From Chloroflexota bacterium (GTDB lineage Bacteria; Chloroflexota; Dehalococcoidia; Lucifugimonadales; UBA826), in assembly GCA_002718095.1 (NCBI GenBank), contig PBDP01000008.1, positions 32,524 to 43,358 of the forward strand: DNA of 10,835 nucleotides, given 5' to 3'. Position 1 is the stretch's first letter, and the number at the start of each line of letters is the position of its first letter. A model generated the notes under the pieces. It was not told where the DNA came from, ran no database searches, and saw only the letters and a program-made list of their open reading frames with translations. Below, piece after piece: positions 5,287-10,835 of this stretch. Both the position numbers and the translations under genes were made by a program.

Positions 5287-7752
5287 TTAGCTGACAACTA
5301 AATTTATAAGTTTACCAGGGACAAATATTACACGATTTAAAGATTTACCAGAAATATGAGGTTTTATTTTGGGACTTTCTAAAGCAACATTTTTTGCCTC
5401 ATTTTCTGAAATGTCAGATGCCAGAGTAATCTTATCTCGTACTCGACCATTTACCTGAACAATAAAGGTGACTGTGGGATCATCAATTAAAGTTTCATCG
5501 TATCTTGGCCATTCTGATTGATGGACACTAAATTCATTACCAATGTATTCCCATAATTCTTCAGAAATGTGTGGGGCAATTGGAGAAATTAACAAAAGTA
5601 AGGTTTCAATGGTATCGCGCAATTGGTCGGAAGTAATTTTTTTAGAAGAGTTCAATTCAATCAATTGATTAGTAAATTCCATCAACGAGGCTATACCTGT
5701 ATTGTATTTGAATTTATCAATATCTTCAGTAACTTTTTTAATGGTTTGGTTTTTAATTCTATTGTTTTGATTAACCAAATCTTCAGATATTTCATTTGGA
5801 AGTAGAGATGTATTGGAGTGAACTAGATCCCAAACTTTATTAAGCCATCTAACTGCACCGTTAATACCTGAATCGTTCCATTCCCCGCCTTGCTCCCAAG
5901 GTCCAATAAACATTAAATAGGTTCTGACTACATCTGCCCCAACAGCTTCAACATATTCATCAGGAGCAATTACATTGCCTCGTGACTTACTCATTTTATG
6001 ACCTTTGTATATGATTGTCCCCTGATTAAATAATCTATCGAAAGGTTCATCGTAGTCAATTAAGCCTAGATCTCTTATTGCTTTAACGAAAAAACGAGAG
6101 TAAAGCAAGTGCATTACAGCATGTTCAACACCTCCAGTATATTGATCAACTGGATTCCATAACTTTGCTGTAGAAGGGTCAAAAGCAGATTCAGAAAATT
6201 TAGGACTTGTATATCTTAAAAAATACCATGAAGAATCCACAAATGTATCCATAGTATCTGTTTCTCGTTTTGAGGGTTTATTGCAATCAGGACATTTAAC
6301 ATTTACAAATTCTTCATGAAGAGCCAAAGGCGACTCCCCAGTGGGTAAAAATTCAGCATCTTCCGGTAATATTACTGGCAAGTCCTCTTCAGGAACTGGT
6401 ACAGCGCCACAATCGTTACAATAGATGATAGGGATTGGAGTTCCCCAGTATCTTTGTCGAGATATTAACCAGTCTCTCATCTTGTAGTTGACTTTCTTAT
6501 TACCAAATTTTTCCTTTTCAATATGATTCGCAATTTCAATCTTACCTTGCATATTTGATAGGCCATCAAAGTTTCCAGAGTTAATTTGGATTCCTGGCCC
6601 AATATATGCTTCAGAAATCTCTGTTTGGTCGTAGTTTTCTTCAGCTATTACAACTCGAATTTCTAAATCGTATTTTTTTGCAAATTCAAAATCTCTTTGG
6701 TCGTGGGCCGGCACTCCCATTACTACACCAGTACCATAACTTGCTAAAACATAATCACCAATAAATATAGGTATTTGTTCGCCTGTTAATTGATTTATGC
6801 AATAAGATCCAGTAAAAACTCCTGTTTTTTCTCTGTCAGTTGCTAATCGCTCAATTTCAGTCGACTGTCTAGATTTTGAAATATAATTTTGTACTGATTC
6901 TAATTCTGATTTAGAAGTTATTGAACTTGCAAGTGGATGTTCAGGAGCCATCACGACAAATGTGACTCCGAAAGCTGTATCAATTCTCGTAGTAAATGTT
7001 TTTAGTTTAGTTTCTTCTAAATTGCAATGAGAGATATCAAATTCAAATTCCACTCCTTCACTACGGCCTATCCAATTTGTTTGCATAGTTTTTATACGGT
7101 CAGGCCAATCAATAGATTCTTGGTCAAGCAATTCATCAGCATATTTTGTTATACGTAAAAACCATTGATCCATATCCTTATGAGTAACTTCTGTATCACA
7201 TCTTTCGCAAATCCCATCAATAACTTGTTCATTTGCTAAAACTGTCACACATGACGGGCACCAATTTACAGGAGCAAATCCTTTGTAAGCTAAATCATTT
7301 TTTAAGAATTGCAAGAAAAACCATTGATTCCATTTGTAATACTCTGGAAGGCAAGTGATAACTTGTCTATCCCAATCATACATAGGACCTAGAGTGTCTA
7401 ATTGCTTCTTCATTCTACTTATATTGTCCATTGTCCATTTGTGAGGATGAATTCCACGTTGAATTGCTGCATTTTCAGCATTTAATCCAAATGCATCAAA
7501 TCCCATTGGGTGCAAAACATTATATCCATTCATACGTTTATACCTAGCATGTATATCAGCTCCAGTCATTGCAAACCAATGCCCAACATGAAGATCCCCT
7601 GAGGGGTACGGATACATCGTTAGCTCGTACCATCTTTCTTTCTTAGATTCATCAGAAATTTTATAAGTATGATTTTTCTCCCACATAGAACGCCATTTTG
7701 CTTCTATATTGTTATGGGAGAATTTTGTATCTATTGTTTTAGCTATCGCCAT
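5287..7752 (-). CDS. leuS: leucyl-tRNA synthetase (bacterial type)
   Basis: Class I synthetase charging tRNA-Leu, 821 residues, full length for a bacterial LeuRS. Order of parts: HVGH signature in PYPSGDLHVGHW (residues 48-59), zinc-1 module WCPSC...CERC (164-185), CP1 editing domain with TTR at 254-256 and the discriminating Asp351 in VPAHDQRDF, the second Cys pairs YCNDC (444-448) and CPDC (487-490), KMSKS at 586-590, WEQGGEW, and a C-terminal tRNA-binding domain beginning FIVQVNGRVRDK. Editing residues are present, so proofreading of norvaline and isoleucine is expected. The usual TTRPDT reads TTRIDT. AAAGGA precedes ATG 7752 by about 8 nt. leuB follows after 18 bp. The upstream gap of 82 bp is too short for a T-box leader. 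Confidence 0.98.
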   Translation of the reverse strand: MAIAKTIDTKFSHNNIEAKWRSMWEKNHTYKISDESKKERWYELTMYPYPSGDLHVGHWFAMTGADIHARYKRMNGYNVLHPMGFDAFGLNAENAAIQRGIHPHKWTMDNISRMKKQLDTLGPMYDWDRQVITCLPEYYKWNQWFFLQFLKNDLAYKGFAPVNWCPSCVTVLANEQVIDGICERCDTEVTHKDMDQWFLRITKYADELLDQESIDWPDRIKTMQTNWIGRSEGVEFEFDISHCNLEETKLKTFTTRIDTAFGVTFVVMAPEHPLASSITSKSELESVQNYISKSRQSTEIERLATDREKTGVFTGSYCINQLTGEQIPIFIGDYVLASYGTGVVMGVPAHDQRDFEFAKKYDLEIRVVIAEENYDQTEISEAYIGPGIQINSGNFDGLSNMQGKIEIANHIEKEKFGNKKVNYKMRDWLISRQRYWGTPIPIIYCNDCGAVPVPEEDLPVILPEDAEFLPTGESPLALHEEFVNVKCPDCNKPSKRETDTMDTFVDSSWYFLRYTSPKFSESAFDPSTAKLWNPVDQYTGGVEHAVMHLLYSRFFVKAIRDLGLIDYDEPFDRLFNQGTIIYKGHKMSKSRGNVIAPDEYVEAVGADVVRTYLMFIGPWEQGGEWNDSGINGAVRWLNKVWDLVHSNTSLLPNEISEDLVNQNNRIKNQTIKKVTEDIDKFKYNTGIASLMEFTNQLIELNSSKKITSDQLRDTIETLLLLISPIAPHISEELWEYIGNEFSVHQSEWPRYDETLIDDPTVTFIVQVNGRVRDKITLASDISENEAKNVALESPKIKPHISGKSLNRVIFVPGKLINLVVS

Positions 7753-7834
7753 TTAAGGATCCTTTCTATCAAATATTTTAAAAATCCAAACTCCAATTAT
7801 AATTGTATTGTATAAAAAAATAATACCCAGGTTG
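7753..7834 (-). promoter_or_regulatory. spacer upstream of leuS with TATAAT inside a palindrome
   Basis: A perfect 12-bp palindrome, CAATTATAATTG at 7794-7805, contains a minus-strand TATAAT (7801-7796) that would give a leader of about 37 nt for leuS. The -35 is poor. A second palindrome, AAGGATCCTT (7755-7764), overlaps the ribosome-binding AAAGGA and could partly hide it. A T7 run (minus strand, 7820-7814) follows the Nudix stop but has no stem before it, so read-through from the Nudix gene into leuS is plausible. Confidence 0.3.
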
Positions 7835-8296
7835 CTAATTTTTTAATTTTCTAATTGCATCAAGAGAAATTTCTATAACATCTTCAGGCGGAGTTATGAT
7901 GTTATCTTCTTGAATTTTGTATCCATCAGTTAATGCTTTTTCATCAAACCAAATCCATGAATTCGACACAATTGGAGTATTTTTGGGAACACAATAATAA
8001 ATAAAATCAATATGTTGGTGGAATCCCGTAACAGGATCGTCAATATCTTCTAATAGAATTCGTTCTGGTAAAGATATATTTACAGGATACAAAAATGAAT
8101 CATGATTAATTCCAGATATCACTTCAACATCTAGGCCCGTTTCCTCTTTCACTTCTCTTAGGACTGCATCTACAGGTGTTTCATTCACTTCTAAGTGTCC
8201 TCCTGGAGGAAGATATTGATTAATTTTTTTGTGTAAATGAAGTAATACTTTGTTCTCATATACGACATATCCAGTTGATGTAAAATGTTTAAGCAT
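7835..8296 (-). CDS. Nudix hydrolase family protein
   Basis: 153 residues. A perfect Nudix box (G-x5-E-x7-REVKEETGL) runs from Gly33 to Leu55; the catalytic helix contains REVKEE with the metal-binding glutamates. These Mg-dependent enzymes cleave X-linked nucleoside diphosphates such as oxidised NTPs, ADP-ribose or nucleotide sugars. LPPGGHLE just before the box is the usual lead-in. No motif beyond the box fixes the substrate, so no gene symbol is given. There is no Shine-Dalgarno before ATG 8296; TATAAA at 8308-8303 is placed exactly for transcription to start at the A of the ATG, suggesting a leaderless message. It reads into leuS after 82 bp with no clear terminator, and is divergent from thiG. 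Confidence 0.93.
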   Translation of the reverse strand: MLKHFTSTGYVVYENKVLLHLHKKINQYLPPGGHLEVNETPVDAVLREVKEETGLDVEVISGINHDSFLYPVNISLPERILLEDIDDPVTGFHQHIDFIYYCVPKNTPIVSNSWIWFDEKALTDGYKIQEDNIITPPEDVIEISLDAIRKLKN

Positions 8297-8388
8297 AGGC
8301 TATTTATAGATTTATGTGAATATAATTGAATTTAAATATATAATAGAATTTATTAGTTGTGTATTGAATTTAATATGGATATTGATTA
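8297..8388. promoter_or_regulatory. divergent promoter region Nudix gene / thiG, with three GAATTTA repeats
   Basis: This 92-bp, very AT-rich spacer holds GAATTTA at 8328-8334, 8346-8352 and 8366-8372 (start-to-start 18 and 20 bp). The first and last copies extend to the identical 11-mer ATTGAATTTAA (8325-8335 and 8363-8373). Minus strand: TATAAA at 8308-8303 ends 6 nt before the Nudix ATG, the spacing of a leaderless start. Plus strand: TAATAT at 8371-8376 is a possible -10 for thiG, and thiG has only a weak GGAT before its ATG. No TPP-riboswitch elements are seen. Confidence 0.35.
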
Positions 8389-9165
8389 ATGAATGATAAA
8401 TTAGAAATTGCAGGCAAATTATTTGACTCTCGTTTGCTGATTGGAACTGGTAGGCACAGGACGATGAAAGAGATGGTTGATTCTTTAGAATCATCAGGCA
8501 CTCAAATAGTCACTGTAGCGACAGGTAGATTAGATTTGAATAATCCTGATGAAAAAACTATTTTAGACCATATAGATTGGGATAAGTATGATGTGTTACC
8601 TAACACAGCAGGTAGCAAGACTGCTGAAGAGGCAATTTTGACAGCAAAACTAGGTAGAGAAATTACTGGTACTGATTGGGTCAAATTAGAAGTTATACCA
8701 GATTCTGCTAATTTATTACCTGATCCAATTGGTACATATGAAGCTGCTAAAGCTTTGATAAAAGACGGATTTGTCGTACTCCCATATATACACGCAGATC
8801 CTATACTTGCAAAAAGGCTTGAGGATATCGGATGTGCCACTGTAATGCCTCTGGGCTCTTCTATTGGTTCAGGACAGGGGATATTAACAAAAGAAGAAAT
8901 TTTATTAATTATAGATTCTTCTAATATACCTGTAATTGTTGATGCTGGATTAGCTGTTCCATCTGATGCTGCTGAGGCAATGGAGATGGGCGCCTCAGCG
9001 GTCTTAGTTAATACAGCTGTAGCTCAGGCGAAAAATCCAACAAAAATGGGCGAGGCATTCAAGTTAGGTGTTGAAGCTGGAAGGAAAGGTTTTTTAGCAG
9101 GTAGGATTCCAAGTAAATCACAGGCTACAACAAGTAGTCCTGGTGCGGGGATAAGTATAAACTGA
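8389..9165 (+). CDS. thiG: thiazole synthase ThiG
   Basis: TIM-barrel enzyme that builds the thiazole phosphate of thiamin from 1-deoxy-D-xylulose 5-phosphate, dehydroglycine and sulfur from ThiS thiocarboxylate. 258 residues, normal length. Seen: LLIGTGRH near 16-23, PNTAGSKTAEEA at 71-82, the Schiff-base lysine Lys99 in WVKLEVI, LLPD, VMPLGSSIGSGQG with the phosphate-binding glycines, PVIVDAGLAVPSDAAEAMEMG and VLVNTAVA. Ser replaces the Cys often found after NTAG. ATG 8389 is the start; its Shine-Dalgarno is weak. It is the first gene of a thiG / TenI-like / thiS unit. The dehydroglycine source (ThiO or ThiH) and the ThiS-adenylating ThiF are not in the window. Confidence 0.97.
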   Translation: MNDKLEIAGKLFDSRLLIGTGRHRTMKEMVDSLESSGTQIVTVATGRLDLNNPDEKTILDHIDWDKYDVLPNTAGSKTAEEAILTAKLGREITGTDWVKLEVIPDSANLLPDPIGTYEAAKALIKDGFVVLPYIHADPILAKRLEDIGCATVMPLGSSIGSGQGILTKEEILLIIDSSNIPVIVDAGLAVPSDAAEAMEMGASAVLVNTAVAQAKNPTKMGEAFKLGVEAGRKGFLAGRIPSKSQATTSSPGAGISIN

Positions 9166-9188
9166 ACAAGCAAACAAAGAAAATAAAA

Positions 9189-9821
9189 TTGCCTGTTTTG
9201 TGTCTTTTAACAGACAGTGTTTCATTCCGCAACACTTCGAAACTTAAAAGAAATATTACGGAGGCCGTTGAGGGGGGAGTAAATTTTTTAATAATAAGAG
9301 ATGAAGATCATGACTTAACCTTTCTTAAAGGTTTTGTAAATGACCTTAAAAAAAATTTACCAACCTCTATACCCATTTCAATAAATGTAGGCCTCTCTAA
9401 AACTATTCCTCAAGGTATAAAATCAATACATTTACCTGAAAAATCACAGTTACACGAGAATGATTATGAAGCTATTGTAGGCAGATCTGTTCATTCTTTA
9501 GAATCAGCCTTGTTGGCAGAAAAAAGAGGTGCAGATTATTTGATTGCAGGGACTATATATCCAACTAACACTCATCCAAATAAACTACCAGAAGGATTAC
9601 CTTTAATTAAATCTATTACATCTAAAGTACGAATTCCTGTATTTGCTATCGGAGGTATTAATTCTGATAATATAATCCCAGTATTGGAATCTGGTGCTAG
9701 TGGGGTATCAGTAATATCCTCTATATTGCATTCAGAAAACCCAAAGCTGTCAGCAAAAAATATATCTAATATTTTAAAAGAAAATTATAATTTTTTGATT
9801 AATGGTAAAAAATTTATATGA
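9189..9821 (+). CDS. TenI/ThiE-like protein: probable thiazole tautomerase or divergent thiamin-phosphate synthase
   Basis: 210 residues, TIM barrel of the ThiE/TenI family. The stretch GRSVHSLESALLAEKRGADY at 98-117 is close to Bacillus TenI as I recall it, and VFAIGGI at 151-157 plus GVSVISSI at 172-179 are the family phosphate-binding end. ThiE's QxRxK motif is reduced to IIRDE (Lys to Glu), and the Mg-binding aspartates of the NDR and HLGQ-D motifs are missing (INVG, HLPEK). This argues against ordinary TMP synthase. The TenI acid-base His122 is Thr122 here, so tautomerase chemistry is not assured either. Position between thiG and thiS fits a step right after ThiG. The start is TTG 9189, giving MPVLCLLTDS; a CTG at 9162 is a less likely alternative. 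The stop overlaps thiS by 4 bp. Confidence 0.8.
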   Translation: MPVLCLLTDSVSFRNTSKLKRNITEAVEGGVNFLIIRDEDHDLTFLKGFVNDLKKNLPTSIPISINVGLSKTIPQGIKSIHLPEKSQLHENDYEAIVGRSVHSLESALLAEKRGADYLIAGTIYPTNTHPNKLPEGLPLIKSITSKVRIPVFAIGGINSDNIIPVLESGASGVSVISSILHSENPKLSAKNISNILKENYNFLINGKKFI

Positions 9822-10024
9822 ATATAATTGTAAATGGAGAAAATAGAAGCATTTCTAAATCATTTTCTATGTTTGATTTGCTAAATGATATGGGGTTGCA
9901 AGATAAGAAAGCAATAGCAATAGCAATAAATGGTGAAATATTGCAGAAAAAATATCATTCAGAATATATTTTGAATGAAGGTGACAAAGTAGAAATAGTT
10001 CACGCAATCGGGGGAGGTTATTAG
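9818..10024 (+). CDS. thiS: sulfur carrier protein ThiS, with a C-terminal Tyr after GGG
   Basis: 68-residue beta-grasp protein that carries sulfur as a C-terminal thiocarboxylate to ThiG. Typical parts: MNIIVNGE, a mid-chain AIAIAINGEILQKKY, and NEGDKVEIVHAIGGG. Normally the chain ends in a free GG that ThiF adenylates; here one Tyr follows (codons GGG GGA GGT TAT, then TAG), so the tail may need trimming. ATG overlaps the stop of the preceding gene (ATGA, 9818-9821) with no Shine-Dalgarno of its own, pointing to translational coupling. A GCAATA x3 tandem (9911-9928) encodes AIAIAI. The next gene, convergent, ends 1 bp away. Identification is firm on sequence and context. Confidence 0.92.
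   Translation: MNIIVNGENRSISKSFSMFDLLNDMGLQDKKAIAIAINGEILQKKYHSEYILNEGDKVEIVHAIGGGY
9947..9978 (-). terminator. possible terminator of the NHL gene, antisense within thiS
   Basis: On the minus strand TCATTCA (9978-9972), a 10-nt loop and TGAATGA (9961-9955) form a 7-bp stem, then TA and six T (9952-9947). It lies about 48 nt past the NHL stop, wholly inside thiS. The stem has only two G-C pairs, so it is weak, but the T-run is well placed. Confidence 0.4.
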
Positions 10025-10025
10025 C

Positions 10026-10835
10026 TTAAATTCTTTCTAGTTTTTGTAGAGATCTTAATTCACGAGGTGGATTCATTTGACTGCCGTAGTCACTCCAAGA
10101 TACTTCAGCAACATAGATATCTCCTTTGGAATTCATTGTAATTCCATGTGGGGAAAAAAACCTTCCTGGTTCTGATCCATAGCTATTTTCCCCTATTCGG
10201 GCTAAAACATTACCTGAAAGATCTAGAACAGAGAGACGCGGTCCTAAATTTGTACCCATTGAATTACCTTTTATACCTGCAAAGTATTCGCCTACTAGCA
10301 TTAATTCAGTTTGATTCTCAGTGAAAATATACAACGCAGCTGCTTTTGACATATTAATCCATTGAGTTTGATATCTTCCGTCTTTATCAAAAACTTGAAT
10401 TCTATGATTTTCCCTATCAGCTACATAGACTGTACCGCTACTGTCTACTTCAATATTATGAACGATATTAAACTGCCCCTGATTTGTGCCAGATTCTCCC
10501 CATGAAAACAAATATTCTCCATTCGGAGAGTATTTGTGAATCCTTGCATTAGAATATCCATCAGACACATAAAACTCATTTGTGTGTTGATCAATAGCAA
10601 CATGAGTTGGTTTGGCAAACGGAACTCCAGACATGGGTTCAGAGGAAATTCCCGGGGTACCAATTTCAAATATCAAATCACCGGTTTTTGAAAATTTTCT
10701 AACGGTATGATCCCCTACATCTACACAGAATATGTCATCATTGCTATCTATAGTAATTCCATGAGGGCTAGAAAATTTTCCTTCTCCCCATGTATCAATC
10801 ACATCACCTTCTGGATTAAACACTATCATAGGAAT
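10026..10835 (-). CDS. NHL-repeat beta-propeller, peptidyl-alpha-hydroxyglycine lyase (PAL)-like; N-terminus beyond the window
   Basis: At least 267 residues; the frame is open through the right edge (ATT CCT precedes the internal ATG 10829), so the true start is outside. Several NHL-type blades are visible. Counting from ATG 10829, the three zinc histidines of rat PAL have counterparts: His23 (FSSPHGI), His124 (FNIVHNI) and His228 (FFSPHGI). The catalytic-site Tyr (Tyr92 in VSDGYSNARI) and Arg (Arg139 in VADRENHRIQ) also line up. The Asp after the third His in PAL is Gly here. The equivalent of PAL Arg533 would lie outside the window. Metal binding is well supported; lyase activity on amidated peptides is not shown. 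It could equally be a signalling or lactonase-like propeller. A signal peptide, if any, is off-window. It ends 1 bp from thiS, convergent. Confidence 0.85.
   Translation of the reverse strand: MPMIVFNPEGDVIDTWGEGKFSSPHGITIDSNDDIFCVDVGDHTVRKFSKTGDLIFEIGTPGISSEPMSGVPFAKPTHVAIDQHTNEFYVSDGYSNARIHKYSPNGEYLFSWGESGTNQGQFNIVHNIEVDSSGTVYVADRENHRIQVFDKDGRYQTQWINMSKAAALYIFTENQTELMLVGEYFAGIKGNSMGTNLGPRLSVLDLSGNVLARIGENSYGSEPGRFFSPHGITMNSKGDIYVAEVSWSDYGSQMNPPRELRSLQKLERI
10508..10537. repeat. 30-bp near-perfect inverted repeat inside the NHL gene
   Basis: ACAAATATTCTCC (10508-10520), loop ATTC, and GGAGAGTATTTGT (10525-10537) pair over 13 positions with a single T/G exception, a wobble in plus-strand RNA. 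It encodes the HKYSPNGEYL stretch of one blade. On the sense (minus) strand it is followed by TTTC only, so it is not a convincing terminator. Confidence 0.85.

Noticed and set aside
7753-7834. T-box riboswitch before leuS
   Set aside because: Only 82 bp separate leuS from the Nudix stop, much less than a T-box needs, and no specifier stem, T-box consensus or terminator is seen.
7814-7834. Terminator after the Nudix gene, because of a T7 run on the minus strand
   Set aside because: No stem with G-C pairs precedes the T-run; the only pairing is A/T and imperfect.
8971-8999. 8-bp G-C rich inverted repeat in thiG (GCTGAGGC / GCCTCAGC)
   Set aside because: It falls in highly conserved ThiG codons with a 13-nt loop; arms of this length are expected several times by chance.
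8477-9503. Repeated 14-mer ATTCTTTAGAATCA in thiG (near 8478) and the TenI-like gene (near 9493)
   Set aside because: Both copies encode the same residues (SLES) in the same frame; the match is best explained by shared codon choice, not by a repeat element.
9162-9821. CTG start at 9162 overlapping the thiG stop for the TenI-like gene
   Set aside because: It is in frame with a GGGGAT upstream, but CTG starts are very rare and the extra residues (NKQTKKIK) are not part of the family N-terminus; TTG 9189 fits better.

Overview
The window is an AT-rich (by eye about two-thirds A+T), gene-dense piece of a bacterial chromosome made of short, mostly metabolic operons on both strands. It shows no mobile element, CRISPR array, rRNA, tRNA or phage signal. 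An F420 biosynthesis gene (cofE), a small C/H-rich protein of a type I associate with Chloroflexota, a TM1367-type cyclophilin-fold protein, a peptidylglycine-lyase-like beta-propeller and ordinary LeuS/LeuB/GlpK suggest a marine, streamlined, AT-rich Chloroflexota (SAR202/Dehalococcoidia-like). That placement is inference from gene content, not a phylogenetic result.

Layout, left to right. (1) 1-350, minus: the N-terminal part of a CitE/HpcH-type aldolase-lyase with a TTG start, running off the left edge. (2) 434-1198, plus: cofE, divergent from (1) across 83 bp. (3) 1204-1491, minus: a small putative zinc-binding protein with an extended -10 promoter, convergent with cofE. (4) 2619-1586, minus: a two-gene unit, a cyclophilin-fold protein overlapping tenA (thiaminase II) by 4 bp. 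(5) 2685-4187, plus: glpK. (6) 8296-4180, minus: Nudix hydrolase, leuS and leuB; leuS and leuB are 18 bp apart, and leuB overlaps the end of glpK by 8 bp. (7) 8389-10024, plus: thiG, a TenI/ThiE-like gene and thiS, a thiazole-forming unit. (8) 10026-10835, minus: an NHL beta-propeller protein with the zinc-ligand pattern of peptidyl-alpha-hydroxyglycine lyase, running off the right edge.

Thiamin is the recurring theme. thiG and thiS build the thiazole. The TenI-like protein is placed to aromatise the product or to act as a divergent ThiE. The separate tenA operon would salvage pyrimidine. No thiC, thiD, thiF, thiO/thiH or canonical thiE lies in the window, and neither thiamin unit has room for a TPP riboswitch.

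The most notable signals beyond the gene list are: a well-formed intrinsic terminator for leuB buried antisense in the glpK reading frame; several long, perfect or near-perfect inverted repeats inside coding sequence; a ThiS ending GGGY instead of a free GG; a TenI-like protein with Thr where the tautomerase His should be; and the translationally coupled cyclophilin-fold/tenA pair. I did not find a large undescribed defence or mobile system.
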